Shown here one piece after another: positions 17,701-26,399 of a DNA stretch of 64,000 bases. Under the pieces are notes generated by a model that made no database searches, was not told the DNA's origin, and saw nothing but the letters and a program-made list of their open reading frames with translations. The position numbers were made by a program, and so were the translations under genes. Source of the DNA: Duganella rivi (GTDB lineage: Bacteria; Pseudomonadota; Gammaproteobacteria; Burkholderiales; Burkholderiaceae_D); NCBI RefSeq assembly GCF_009857435.1, contig NZ_WWCK01000001.1, positions 868,001 to 932,000 of the forward strand, given 5' to 3'. Within the stretch, counting starts at the first letter, position 1; the number at the start of each line of letters is the position of its first letter.

Positions 17701-20658
17701 ATGACATTACGCGCGACCTTCAACGCCCTGCTCCTGTGCCTGCTTGCCGGGCATCCCTGCGTTCACGCTGCCGAGGCGCGGCCGCTGCTCACCGATTACA
17801 CCCACACCGCCTGGACTGAACTGGACGGCGCGCCTACCGGCGCCACCAAGTTCGCGCAAGGCGCCGATGGCTGGCTGTGGATCGCCACGCCGACCGGCTT
17901 GTATCGCTTTGACGGCGTGCACTTCGAGCGCGTTACCACGGTCTACGGCCAGCCACTCGCGTCCAGCAACATCATGGCGCTGACCATAGCGCCCGATGGT
18001 GCGGTGTGGGTCGGCTATCGCGTCGGCGGGGTTTCGGTGTTCCGCAAGGATGGCGCGCATACCTACGTGGAAGCGGACGGCTTGCAACCGGTCGGCGTCA
18101 TGCATATTGAAGTCGCGCCGGACGGCGCGGTATGGGCGGCCATGCGCGACGGCTTGGCGATCCTGCCGAAAGGCGGCCAGCGCTTCCAGTACTTGCCGGC
18201 TGACGCCGGCGTGCCGGCGCTGGGCGTATTCCAAGTGCTGTTCGCGCGCGATGGCACGACGTGGATCGGCACCAACATCGGCGCGTTCTTCCGCAAGCGC
18301 GGCGACAGCCGCTTCACGCAGGCATGGCCGCGCGACACGGCGCTGGTGGCACTCAATGAAGCGCCGGACGGCACGATCTGGGCCAACGATTTCAAGCACA
18401 ACAACTACAAGGTGCGCGTGACCGAACCGGCCGCCGGCGTCACCATCCAGCCCGAGTTCGAAGGCGACGCCGTGCGCTGGGATCGCCGCAGCACCATGTG
18501 GGTCACCCACTCCTACAGCATAGAACGCAAGTTGCCGGGCGGCGGTGGCGACCAGCACGTCTCCAAGTCCGAGCGCCTCAGCGGCCCGATGCTGGGCGCC
18601 ACCTTTGAAGACCGCGAGGGTAATTTATGGATCGGCACCTCGCGCGGCGTCGACCGCTTGCGCCGCAATCGCCTGCACACCACGCCGGTGGTCAAGCAGC
18701 TGGAATACCCGGCGCTGGTGGGCGGCCCGGACGGCGAGATGTGGGTCGGCGACTACGGCACGGCCGACTTGTGGAGCTTTAGCCCGGACGGCCGCCTGCG
18801 CCGCCAGGCAGAGGGAGCGCTGACCGCCAGCTACACCGCCCCCGACGGCGCGGTATGGCTAGGCAACCTCGATGGCGTGCGGCGGCTTGACCGCGATGGC
18901 AGCATCATCTACGCGCCGTTCCCGAACGCAGTGAAAAATCTGCGCGTGCATGCGCTGCAGCAGGATCGCCACGGGCGCCTGTGGGCATCCTTCTCGGCCG
19001 GCAAGGGCGTCTACCAGTTGAGCGACGGGCAGTGGGTTAAATCCGGCGGACGGCAAGGCTTGTCCGAGCTACTGACCACCACCATGACGCTCGACCACGC
19101 GGGCGATTTGTGGCTGGGCCACCTGCGCAGCCAGATCACCGTGGTCGGCGATAGCAGCGTGCGCGTGCTGGGGCCGGCGCAAGGCCTGCAACTCGGTACC
19201 ATCTTGTCGCTGCAAGTGGAAGATCAAACCATGTGGGTCGGCGGCGAGAACGGCGTGGCGCTGTATCGCAACGGCCGCTTTACCACCTTGCTCGGCACCA
19301 ACAACGAAGCGTTTCGCGGCGCCTCCGGCATCGTCCACATTCCCGGCGGCGACCTGTGGATCAACGGCGCCGAGGGCTTGTATCGCCTTGCCGCCGCCGA
19401 TCTTGCCAAGTGGCTCAAGGACGAGCGCGGCAGCGTGGCGTTTGAGCGCTTCGATGCGCAAGATGGCATGCAGGGCCACGCGCCGCAGCTGCGCCCGGTG
19501 CCGTCGCTAAAGCGTTCGCGCGACGGCTTGCTGTGGTACGCCACCACGGGCGGCATTGGCACCATCGATCCGGCCAACATCCTGCGCAACCCGCTGCCGC
19601 CGCCGGTGGAGGTGGTCGGCTTGCTGGCGGACGGCGTACGCCAGGCTATCCCGCACGGCGACGTCATGGCGCTGCCGCAAGGCACGCGCGATATCCAGAT
19701 CGACTTTACCGCGCTGGGCCTGTCGCTGCCGGAGCGCGTGCGCCTGCGCTACCGGCTGGTGGGCTTCGACCGCGCCTGGCAAGAGCCGGTCGGGCGGCGC
19801 CAGGCCTACTACACCAACTTAGCGCCGGGCAAGTATCGCTTTGAAGTAATCGCCTCCAACGAAGACAATGTCTGGAACGACAAGGGCGCGGTGCTGGAGA
19901 TCGACATTCCACCGACCTTTGTACAGAGCGCGTGGTTCAAGGTATTGCTGGTGGCGCTGAGCCTGCTGCTGTTATACGCGGCCTATGCGCTGCGCATCCG
20001 CTACCTGACGCAGCGCCTGCAAGAGCGCTTGCATGAACGCCTGGCCGAGCGCACCCGCATCGCCCGTACCCTGCACGATACGCTGCTGCAAAGCATGCAG
20101 TCGCTGCTGCTATCGTTCGATGCGCACAGCCGGCACTTGAAGGAAGGCACGCAAGAGCGCATTCGGCTGGATCAAACCTTGAATCTGGCCGAGCAATTGC
20201 TGGTGGAGGGCCGCGACCAAATCATGGACTTGCGCGCCTGCTCGTCGCCCGAGGTATTGGCGCTGACGCTGGAGCAATTCGGCAAAGGCTTGGCCGAGCA
20301 CCGCGCGCACCTGTTCGAAATCAAGGTCAGCGGCACGGCGCGGCAATTGCGCGCGGATGTGCACGACGAAATTTATGCCATCGCCCGCGAAGCGCTGTTC
20401 AACGCCTCGCGCTACGCCGACGCCAGCCGCATCACGCTGGAGATCGGCTACAGCAGCAGCGCCTTCGCCATGCACATCCGCGACAACGGCTGCGGCTTGG
20501 ACGAGTCAGTCATGGCCTCGGGCTGCCGTCCCGGCCACTGGGGCCTACAAGGCATGCGCGAGCGCGCCAACCTCATCGGCGCCACGCTGACGATCGCCAG
20601 CGAAGCCGGCGAAGGCACCATCGTCACAGTAACCGTCCCAGCCAAGAAGGCCTACTGA
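17701..20658 (+). CDS. Two-component sensor histidine kinase with beta-propeller sensor
   Basis: The 985-residue protein has a signal peptide (residues 1-23) and a periplasmic two-component-regulator propeller of WIATPTGLYRFDG / WIGTSRGVDRLRR-type repeats (about 35-650). A Y_Y_Y domain follows (about 660-740, RLRYRLVGFDRAWQEP), then one membrane helix (about 745-768). The kinase core is HisKA_3 with H792 in RIARTLHDTLLQ. The HATPase has N901, DNGCGL and GLQGMRERA. It lacks a receiver domain, and no response regulator is nearby. The ATG follows the T tract of the previous terminator with no ribosome-binding site, so the start or mode of initiation is uncertain. The ligand is unknown. Confidence 0.9.
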   Translation: MTLRATFNALLLCLLAGHPCVHAAEARPLLTDYTHTAWTELDGAPTGATKFAQGADGWLWIATPTGLYRFDGVHFERVTTVYGQPLASSNIMALTIAPDGAVWVGYRVGGVSVFRKDGAHTYVEADGLQPVGVMHIEVAPDGAVWAAMRDGLAILPKGGQRFQYLPADAGVPALGVFQVLFARDGTTWIGTNIGAFFRKRGDSRFTQAWPRDTALVALNEAPDGTIWANDFKHNNYKVRVTEPAAGVTIQPEFEGDAVRWDRRSTMWVTHSYSIERKLPGGGGDQHVSKSERLSGPMLGATFEDREGNLWIGTSRGVDRLRRNRLHTTPVVKQLEYPALVGGPDGEMWVGDYGTADLWSFSPDGRLRRQAEGALTASYTAPDGAVWLGNLDGVRRLDRDGSIIYAPFPNAVKNLRVHALQQDRHGRLWASFSAGKGVYQLSDGQWVKSGGRQGLSELLTTTMTLDHAGDLWLGHLRSQITVVGDSSVRVLGPAQGLQLGTILSLQVEDQTMWVGGENGVALYRNGRFTTLLGTNNEAFRGASGIVHIPGGDLWINGAEGLYRLAAADLAKWLKDERGSVAFERFDAQDGMQGHAPQLRPVPSLKRSRDGLLWYATTGGIGTIDPANILRNPLPPPVEVVGLLADGVRQAIPHGDVMALPQGTRDIQIDFTALGLSLPERVRLRYRLVGFDRAWQEPVGRRQAYYTNLAPGKYRFEVIASNEDNVWNDKGAVLEIDIPPTFVQSAWFKVLLVALSLLLLYAAYALRIRYLTQRLQERLHERLAERTRIARTLHDTLLQSMQSLLLSFDAHSRHLKEGTQERIRLDQTLNLAEQLLVEGRDQIMDLRACSSPEVLALTLEQFGKGLAEHRAHLFEIKVSGTARQLRADVHDEIYAIAREALFNASRYADASRITLEIGYSSSAFAMHIRDNGCGLDESVMASGCRPGHWGLQGMRERANLIGATLTIASEAGEGTIVTVTVPAKKAY

Positions 20659-20660
20659 AC

Positions 20661-20666
20661 TATAAT
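20661..20666 (+). promoter_or_regulatory. Candidate -10 box for anmK
   Basis: TATAAT lies 24 bases before the anmK ATG and 2 bases after the kinase stop. There is no strong -35. A GGGAGA ribosome-binding site follows at about 20680. Confidence 0.4.
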
Positions 20667-20689
20667 CAGGCGTTCACTCGGGAGACGCT

Positions 20690-21787
20690 ATGGCTTTGTA
20701 TATCGGTTTAATGTCGGGCACCAGCTTGGATGGTGTGGATGGTGCGCTGGCGCAGTTTAATGGCGAGGCGATCACTACGCTGGAGGCCGCTTACATTGCG
20801 TTCCCGCCATCGCTGCGGGCGGAGTTGATGGCGTTGCAGGCTAGCGGTGCGAATGAGATTGAGCGCGAGGCGCTGGCCGCGAATCAGTTGGCGCAGTATT
20901 ACGCTCAGTGTGTGGCTGAATTGCTGCGCGAGTCCGGCAAGCAGGCCCAGGATGTGCGCGCGGTGGCGGTGCATGGGCAGACCATACGCCATCGTCCCGA
21001 GCTAGGCTTCACGCGCCAGACCAACAATCCTGCCTTGCTGGCCGAGTTGTGCGGAATCGATGTGATTGCAGATTTCCGCAGCCGCGATATCGCCGCTGGC
21101 GGGCAAGGTGCGCCATTGGTGCCGGCTTTCCATCAGGCCTTGTTTAGCAAGCAGGGACAGGCGCGCGTAGTGGCGAATATCGGCGGCATCTCCAACATCA
21201 GCGTGCTGAGCCGCGATGGGCGCGTGGCTGGTTTCGATACGGGGCCGGGCAATGTGTTGATGGATGGCTGGATCGCGCGCCATCGCCGGCAGGAATACGA
21301 TGCGGATGGCGCTTGGGCGGCTAGCGGCAAGGTCATTCCTGATTTGCTGGCTGAGTTACTGAAGGAGCCTTACCTCGCGCTGCCTGCACCGAAAAGCACG
21401 GGCCGCGATTTGTTCCATCTCGATTGGCTGGATGCGCGTCTGGCCGTGCATCGCCCGGCCGCGCCGGAAGATGTGCAGCGCACCTTGACGCAGTACACCG
21501 CCGTCACGCTGGCCGATGCGATCAAGGCCTATGGCGGCGGTGCAGATGCTGTCTACATCTGCGGCGGCGGCGCCTACAACAGCGTGCTGATGGATGCGCT
21601 CGGCACAGAGCTGGGCAAGCAGGTACTGGTGGCGTCCACGCAAGCACTGGGCGTTGCGCCCAATCGCGTCGAAGCGCTGGCCTTTGCATGGCTCGGCTAC
21701 CGATTCAGCGAGCGGCTGGCGGGCAATCTGCCGGCCGTCACCGGCGCGCAGGGTGAGCGCGTGCTGGGTGCGCTCTACCCGCGCTAA
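20690..21787 (+). CDS. anmK: Anhydro-N-acetylmuramic acid kinase
   Basis: AnmK phosphorylates and opens 1,6-anhydro-MurNAc released during wall recycling, giving MurNAc-6-phosphate. The 365-residue product has the ASKHA-type phosphate loop GLMSGTSLDGVDGAL at residues 6-20, VAVHGQTIRH, NIGGISNISVL, FDTGPGNVLMD, and the adenosine motif VYICGGGAYN. The length is normal. It follows the sensor kinase but has its own -10 box. Its stop overlaps the convergent TetR stop by four bases. Confidence 0.97.
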   Translation: MALYIGLMSGTSLDGVDGALAQFNGEAITTLEAAYIAFPPSLRAELMALQASGANEIEREALAANQLAQYYAQCVAELLRESGKQAQDVRAVAVHGQTIRHRPELGFTRQTNNPALLAELCGIDVIADFRSRDIAAGGQGAPLVPAFHQALFSKQGQARVVANIGGISNISVLSRDGRVAGFDTGPGNVLMDGWIARHRRQEYDADGAWAASGKVIPDLLAELLKEPYLALPAPKSTGRDLFHLDWLDARLAVHRPAAPEDVQRTLTQYTAVTLADAIKAYGGGADAVYICGGGAYNSVLMDALGTELGKQVLVASTQALGVAPNRVEALAFAWLGYRFSERLAGNLPAVTGAQGERVLGALYPR

Positions 21788-22446
21788 CGCGCAATCCCGC
21801 GCAGGATCAGCTCTATCCCCGCCAGGAAATCGGCGCGGTCATCATGCTGGGGAAACTGCGCGGCGATGCTGCGCGTGAACGGATACTCGTCCGCATCCAG
21901 CGCCGACCACGCAGAGGCCACCTCGCCCAATATCGCAGTCCGGTCGCCGCCTAGCGCACGGCCCATCTGGGCATTGGCCGCGTTCTGCACGCTGACGCCG
22001 ACGATGTAGCTCAACAGCGCCGACGCCGCAGCAAACTGCCCCGCCTCCGCCACGCCCATCGCCCTCACCTGTTGGCCTAGCCGTTCAAGGATGCGCACCA
22101 TCGGCATCTGCAGCGGCGCGCGCGTGAGCGCCGGGCCCACCCATGGATGCGCATCAATCGCATCAAACAATCCCAGCGCCAGCGCGCGAATCACTTCCTG
22201 CGGCGCGGCGTCCGCCACCGGTGCGGCAAGCAGCGTGCGGGCGACAATCGCATCACAAGCGGCTGTCAGCAAATCACCCTTGTTGGCGACGTGCCAGTAG
22301 ATTGCCCCTGCTCCCGTCGCCAGCCGCTCAGCCAAGGCGCGGAACGTGAGACCGCTCTCGCCACTGCTGTCCAGCAGCGCAATCGACTCTTCAATAATGC
22401 GCTCGCGGGACAGGCCATCCTCGCGGCGCGGTGTGTTTTTCATCAT
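21784..22446 (-). CDS. TetR-family transcriptional repressor
   Basis: The product has 220 residues from the ATG at 22446. A second ATG lies immediately after, and longer upstream frames run into the divergent gene. The N-terminal helix-turn-helix is clear (LSRERIIEESIALLDSSGESGLTFRALAERLATGAGAIYWHVANKGDLL), with a Tet-type C-terminal ligand domain. It is divergent from a TetX-like flavin monooxygenase, with a 72-base intergenic region holding a perfect palindrome. This is the classical layout for a repressor controlling itself and its neighbour. Confidence 0.9.
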   Translation of the reverse strand: MMKNTPRREDGLSRERIIEESIALLDSSGESGLTFRALAERLATGAGAIYWHVANKGDLLTAACDAIVARTLLAAPVADAAPQEVIRALALGLFDAIDAHPWVGPALTRAPLQMPMVRILERLGQQVRAMGVAEAGQFAAASALLSYIVGVSVQNAANAQMGRALGGDRTAILGEVASAWSALDADEYPFTRSIAAQFPQHDDRADFLAGIELILRGIAR

Positions 22447-22488
22447 GGCCGCTATGTTGACATACCTGCGCCATTGCCGCAAAATCCA

Positions 22489-22507
22489 AATGGAACAACG
22501 TTCCATT
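22489..22507. promoter_or_regulatory. Palindromic operator candidate between tetR and the monooxygenase
   Basis: AATGGAAC at 22489-22496 and GTTCCATT at 22500-22507 form a perfect 8-bp inverted repeat around a 3-base spacer. It is centred 21 bases upstream of the monooxygenase ATG and lies wholly in the 72-base divergent intergenic region. Size and symmetry fit a TetR-dimer site. Confidence 0.75.
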
Positions 22508-22518
22508 ATCGATGAATT

Positions 22519-23640
22519 ATGAAAAACACACCAATTTCTATTATCGGCGCTGGGCTCGGTGGATTGATGCTGGCCCGCGTCCTGCACGTCCATGGCATTG
22601 CCGCCACCGTCTACGAGGGCGAAGCCTCGGCTGCGGCCCGCACACAAGGCGGCCTGCTCGACATCCATGATTTCAATGGCCAGCTCGCGCTCAAGGACGC
22701 CGGCTTGGTTGAAGAATTTACCGCGCTGATCCAGCACGGCGGCCAAGCCACGCGCGTGCTGGATCGCGAGGCCAACGTGCTGTTCGAGCAGCACGACGAC
22801 GGCACCGGTGGCCGTCCCGAAGTCCAGCGTGGCGACCTGCGCCGCATCCTGTTGGAGTCGCTGCCGGAAAGCACTGTGCAATGGGGCCGCAAGCTGACGC
22901 AGGTGACTCCGCTAGGCAGCGGTCAGCACCAACTGCACTTTGCCGACGGCTCAACTGTCATCTGCGGCTTGCTGGTGGGCGCGGACGGCGCGTGGTCGCG
23001 CGTGCGCCCGCTGCTGTCCGACGCCAAGCCGGTCTACACCGGCACCGCGCTGATCGAAGCATGGCTGCACGACGCTGACCAGCGCCATCCAGCCAGCGCC
23101 GCTGCGGCAGGCGGCGGCTCCATGTTCGCGCTGGCGCCGGGGCAAGGCATCCTGTCGCACCGCGAGCCCAACGGTGTAGTCCATGCCTACATCGCGCTCA
23201 GCCGGTCGGAAGAATGGCTTACCAAGATCGACTTCAACGACGCCCCCGCCGCCAAGGCACGCATCGCCGCAGAATTTGAAAACTGGTCGCCGGCGCTGAC
23301 CGCACTCATCACCGACAGCGATACTGCACCGGTGCTGCGCCTGATCCACGCCCTGCCAAACGAGCACCGCTGGCCGCGTATCCCCGGCGTCACGCTAGTC
23401 GGCGACGCCGCGCACCTGATGGCGCCATCCGGCGATGGCGCCAACCTCGCCATGTACGACGGCGCCGAACTCGCCAAGGCCATCGCCGCCCATCCCGGCA
23501 ACCTCGATGCCGCGCTGGCTGCCTACGAGAGCGAACTCTTCCCCCGCAGCGCCAAGGCCGCCGCCGAAGCCGACGACGTCAACCAAGTCCTGTACGGCAA
23601 TCACTCTCCGCACAGCCTCGTGAAAATGTTCACGCCATAA
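22519..23640 (+). CDS. TetX-like FAD-dependent monooxygenase
   Basis: The 373-residue class A flavoprotein monooxygenase has the FAD-binding GAGLGGLMLARVL at residues 11-23, a central LVGADGAWSRVR, and VTLVGDAAHLMAPSGDGANLAMYDGAEL near residue 290. The segment GGLLDIHDFNGQLALKDAGL followed by VQRGDLRRILLESLPESTVQWGRKL closely follows the layout of Tet(X), which hydroxylates tetracyclines, but related enzymes act on other phenolics. The divergent TetR gene and the operator suggest inducible expression. Activity on tetracyclines is not shown by sequence alone. Confidence 0.87.
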   Translation: MKNTPISIIGAGLGGLMLARVLHVHGIAATVYEGEASAAARTQGGLLDIHDFNGQLALKDAGLVEEFTALIQHGGQATRVLDREANVLFEQHDDGTGGRPEVQRGDLRRILLESLPESTVQWGRKLTQVTPLGSGQHQLHFADGSTVICGLLVGADGAWSRVRPLLSDAKPVYTGTALIEAWLHDADQRHPASAAAAGGGSMFALAPGQGILSHREPNGVVHAYIALSRSEEWLTKIDFNDAPAAKARIAAEFENWSPALTALITDSDTAPVLRLIHALPNEHRWPRIPGVTLVGDAAHLMAPSGDGANLAMYDGAELAKAIAAHPGNLDAALAAYESELFPRSAKAAAEADDVNQVLYGNHSPHSLVKMFTP

Positions 23641-23657
23641 AAAGCGCACCAAACCTT

Positions 23658-23939
23658 CTATCCCAGCACCTGCTTCAACGATTGCGCTTCGAATAGCGCA
23701 TCGCTCCAGGCTTCCAGTTGAGCCAAGCTAGCCTTGGTCAGCTTCTTCCGCGCAGTTTTCGATAGCGGGCCAAAACGCCACGTAATTTGCCGCTCCAACA
23801 ACGCGATAGCCCCCTCCTTACGCCCCTGCTCCAGGCCCTTTTCCAAACCTTTTTCCCAACCTTTTTCCATGCCTTGCTTCAGGCCTTTTTCCAGGCCATT
23901 GTCGAAGAACATCTGCTCTAATGGATTGAGTAGTTCCAT
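23658..23939 (-). CDS. Internal in-frame ORF of the Rpn gene (candidate RpnS-type short form)
   Basis: Methionine 241 of the Rpn protein is preceded by AAGGAG (complement of 23946-23951) at a 6-base spacing, a better ribosome-binding site than most genes here have. Translation from it would give 93 residues, MELLNPLEQMFFDNGLEKG onward, containing only the repeat region and the DUF4351-like end and no nuclease residues. In characterised rpn genes, a short internal product of the same region neutralises the full-length toxin. That this start is used here is inference. Confidence 0.5.
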   Translation of the reverse strand: MELLNPLEQMFFDNGLEKGLKQGMEKGWEKGLEKGLEQGRKEGAIALLERQITWRFGPLSKTARKKLTKASLAQLEAWSDALFEAQSLKQVLG

Positions 23940-24659
23940 GTTGTGCTCCTTGTCCAATTGGACGGTCTCCCTCCAGTAGCGCTCCTGGTAAGACAGAGGT
24001 AAGGCCATCATCCAGTTAATCACTTTGAACAAAATAATTATGCGCTCTTTGCGCCAGCCATGTTGGTACAGTTGTTTGGTCAAGCGCCACTTGGCTGCGT
24101 AGAGTGCATCCGGGTCATGACGAGCTTGCTGTGCAAGTAGATGGGCCTGCGTCACCCAGGCAAATGGATTGTCCGAGGCGAGCAAGGTCTGATCGCGGCC
24201 AGCGTAATCGAGCAGTTTGGCAACGGGGAAAGTGATGCCCATCGTCGTCCCCAGCGTCTCAATATGAAAGCTATTAGGACGCCAGTTCGGATTTTCATCG
24301 GCTAACAGCACAAGGCTAGCCACCGGCCGCTTGTGCTCCCTGAAAATACGGTAGTTGTATTCAAACACGCGGCGCCCCAGCGAGGCATCATGCTGAGCTT
24401 GTACTTCAACGTGGATCAGCACCAAACCCAGTGTGCCATCACGCAAGCGCACCTCGACCAGCTTGTCGGCCACCATACCGTCCGGCGCTGAACCAAAGCC
24501 GATCCCAGCCAGCTCCTTGTCAAGAAAACGCGGGCGTTTCGACCAATCGACCTTGGGGGATAGCTCACTAAAAAAGAACGATATGAAGTCGCGGAACGCG
24601 TGCGTTAATACAGCCTTCCAGGGAACATCATAACGGGCGGGAGGGGCAAGGATCTGCAT
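23658..24659 (-). CDS. Rpn-family PD-(D/E)XK nuclease / putative transposase-like protein
   Basis: The 333-residue protein has the RpnA/YhgA-type nuclease core: D65 in DGMVADKLVEV and the E-x-Q motif E85-V-Q87 in VLIHVEVQAQHD, then GRRVFEYNYRIF. The region about 253-285 is a string of four-residue repeats of EKGL, KQGM and EKGW type. A DUF4351-like C-terminus follows (AIALLERQITWRFGPLS, AQLEAWSDALF). Rpn proteins are DNA endonucleases linked to recombination and phage defence. An internal start with its own ribosome-binding site lies at 23939. No mobile element is adjacent. Confidence 0.88.
   Translation of the reverse strand: MQILAPPARYDVPWKAVLTHAFRDFISFFFSELSPKVDWSKRPRFLDKELAGIGFGSAPDGMVADKLVEVRLRDGTLGLVLIHVEVQAQHDASLGRRVFEYNYRIFREHKRPVASLVLLADENPNWRPNSFHIETLGTTMGITFPVAKLLDYAGRDQTLLASDNPFAWVTQAHLLAQQARHDPDALYAAKWRLTKQLYQHGWRKERIIILFKVINWMMALPLSYQERYWRETVQLDKEHNMELLNPLEQMFFDNGLEKGLKQGMEKGWEKGLEKGLEQGRKEGAIALLERQITWRFGPLSKTARKKLTKASLAQLEAWSDALFEAQSLKQVLG
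23829..23898 (-). repeat. 12-bp tandem repeats inside the Rpn gene
   Basis: Imperfect 12-base units related to ccaggccttttt recur about six times, encoding the EKGL-type four-residue repeats. Such units can expand or contract in frame. Confidence 0.7.
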
Positions 24660-24708
24660 CAGCCCAGTCTATGACCGTACTCTGCAGCACCATTTGACAA
24701 GGCGCAAT

Positions 24709-24735
24709 AAAAAACGGCGGCCCGCAGGCCGCCGT
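24709..24735 (-). terminator. Intrinsic terminator of erpA
   Basis: A 9-bp stem (acggcggcc at 24714-24722 with ggccgccgt at 24727-24735) and 4-base loop read on the minus strand into six T. It lies 20 bases after the erpA stop. Confidence 0.92.
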
Positions 24736-24755
24736 CCTTGTGGACAAGTCCGAAT

Positions 24756-25106
24756 TTAAACCGAGAACGAGGAACCGCAGCCGCAGGTCGAAGTCGCGGT
24801 TGGGTTCTTGATCACGAACTGGGCGCCTTCCAGATCGTCCTTGTAGTCGATCTCCGCGCCAACCAGGTACTGGTAGCTCATCGAGTCGATCAACAGCTGG
24901 ACGCCGTTCTTGACCATGGTGGTGTCGTCTTCATTGACGATTTCGTCGAAAGTGAAGCCATACTGGAAGCCGGAGCAGCCGCCGCCCTGCACGAATACGC
25001 GCAGTTTCAGGTCGGGATTGCCTTCCTCTTCGATCAGTTGGGCGACCTTTTCAGCAGCGCTATCGGTGAAGACGATAGGTGCTGGCATTTCGGCAACAGC
25101 ATTCAT
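24756..25106 (-). CDS. erpA: Iron-sulfur cluster insertion protein ErpA
   Basis: ErpA is an A-type carrier that delivers [Fe-S] clusters to apoproteins, including those of isoprenoid synthesis and respiration. The 116-residue product has the three conserved cysteines: one in [11 protein letters not shown] and two in the C-terminal [10 protein letters not shown]. The length is normal. An ATG with an AGGAGTTAG leader and a TATAAT box upstream support the start. It is a single-gene unit with its own terminator, next to argC. Confidence 0.97.
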   Translation of the reverse strand: MNAVAEMPAPIVFTDSAAEKVAQLIEEEGNPDLKLRVFVQGGGCSGFQYGFTFDEIVNEDDTTMVKNGVQLLIDSMSYQYLVGAEIDYKDDLEGAQFVIKNPTATSTCGCGSSFSV

Positions 25107-25138
25107 TTCTAACTCCTACGAGAAAACAATTAAGGGCC

Positions 25139-25144
25139 ATTATA
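25139..25144 (-). promoter_or_regulatory. Candidate -10 box for erpA
   Basis: The minus strand reads TATAAT here, 33 bases upstream of the erpA ATG. No clear -35 was found. Confidence 0.45.
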
Positions 25145-25191
25145 GACCCTTGGTGTGATTTATGCTCCGCACCCCGCAAAAACAGCGGGTT

Positions 25192-26229
25192 TTACGGCAA
25201 CAGGGCGATTTGCGTCAGGCCGGTGGTTTCTTCCAGACCGAACATCAGGTTCATACATTGCACCGCTTGGCCCGATGCGCCTTTGACCAGGTTGTCCTGC
25301 ACCACCAGTACGATCACGGTGTTGCCGTTGTCCGGGCGGTGCAGCGCCAGACGCAGCATGTTGGAGCCACGGGTCGAACGGGTTTCCGGGTGCGAGCCAA
25401 ACGGCATCACATCAACGAAGGCGCTGTCCTTATATTGGTCTTCAAACAGCTTCTGCAAGTCTTCGTTGCTGATCTCTTTGGTCAGGCGCGCGTACAGGGT
25501 CGAGTGCATGCCGCGGATCATTGGCACCAGATGCGGAGTGAAGATCAGGCCGACCTTGTCAGCGGTGAACTTTTGCAGCTGGGCCGAGGTTTCCGGGGTG
25601 TGGCGGTGGCCAGCCACGCCGTAGGCCTTGAAGTTGTCCGACGCTTCCGAGAACAGGGTGCCGATTTCCGCCTTGCGGCCGGCGCCCGACACGCCCGACT
25701 TGCAGTCGGCGATCAGCGAACCGGCGTCGACGATGCCGGCTTTCAGCAGCGGGTAGTAGCCCAGCTGCATGGTGGTTGGGTAGCAGCCAGGGTTGGCAAC
25801 CAGGCGCGCGTTCTTGATGCTGTCGCGGTTCAGTTCGGCCAAACCGTAGGCCGCTTCTTCCAGCAATTCCGGGCAGGTGTGGTCGATCTTGTACCATTTT
25901 TCAAAGACAGCCTTGTCCTTGATGCGGAAGTCGGCGGCCAGGTCGATGACTTTGACGCCGGCTTTCAGCAGTTCAGGCGCTTGCGCCATGGCGACGCCGT
26001 GCGGGGTGGCGAAGAACACCACGTCGCATTTAGTCAGGTCGGCCTTATCCGGCGACGAGAAAGCGATGTTCACGCGGCCGCGCAGCGAAGGGAACATATC
26101 AGCAACTGGCAAGCCGTCCTCTTTGCGCGAGGTGATTGCCGTCAGTTCCACATCCGGGTGGACTGCCAACAAACGCAGCAGTTCTACCCCGGTGTATCCG
26201 GTGCCGCCGACGATGCCAACTTTGATCAT
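25192..26229 (-). CDS. argC: N-acetyl-gamma-glutamyl-phosphate reductase
   Basis: ArgC carries out the NADPH-dependent reduction of N-acetylglutamyl phosphate in arginine synthesis. The 345-residue type 1 enzyme starts at 26229 ([21 protein letters not shown]) with an AAGGAAAG site. Eighteen further upstream codons are open but lie outside the fold. The catalytic cysteine is C149 in [18 protein letters not shown] and [16 protein letters not shown] complete the signature. No other arg genes are close, as expected in this group. Confidence 0.97.
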   Translation of the reverse strand: MIKVGIVGGTGYTGVELLRLLAVHPDVELTAITSRKEDGLPVADMFPSLRGRVNIAFSSPDKADLTKCDVVFFATPHGVAMAQAPELLKAGVKVIDLAADFRIKDKAVFEKWYKIDHTCPELLEEAAYGLAELNRDSIKNARLVANPGCYPTTMQLGYYPLLKAGIVDAGSLIADCKSGVSGAGRKAEIGTLFSEASDNFKAYGVAGHRHTPETSAQLQKFTADKVGLIFTPHLVPMIRGMHSTLYARLTKEISNEDLQKLFEDQYKDSAFVDVMPFGSHPETRSTRGSNMLRLALHRPDNGNTVIVLVVQDNLVKGASGQAVQCMNLMFGLEETTGLTQIALLP

Positions 26230-26325
26230 GTTCTTTCCTTGAGGTGAGGTGCGTGGAGAAATGGGTGCCATTTTATCAGGCAATGGCTACCGGCGTATTA
26301 CGCCAGACTATGCGTAGCCAGATGG

Positions 26326-26362
26326 AAAAAAAGCCGCCCGACCCAAGGCCGGCGGCTTTTTT
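26326..26362 (-). terminator. Bidirectional-type terminator after rpsI
   Basis: GCCGCC at 26333-26338 pairs with GGCGGC at 26351-26356, flanked by seven A on one side and six T on the other. It ends the rplM-rpsI transcript about 38 bases after the rpsI stop. Confidence 0.88.
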
Positions 26363-26399
26363 GGCAGTGCGCCGCAAGCAGCGCACCAGAGCGTAAAAA

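Noticed and set aside
25171..25195. A cccgc/gcggg stem at the argC stop, looking like a terminator.
   Set aside because: On the argC strand the stem is not followed by a T run, so I did not call it.
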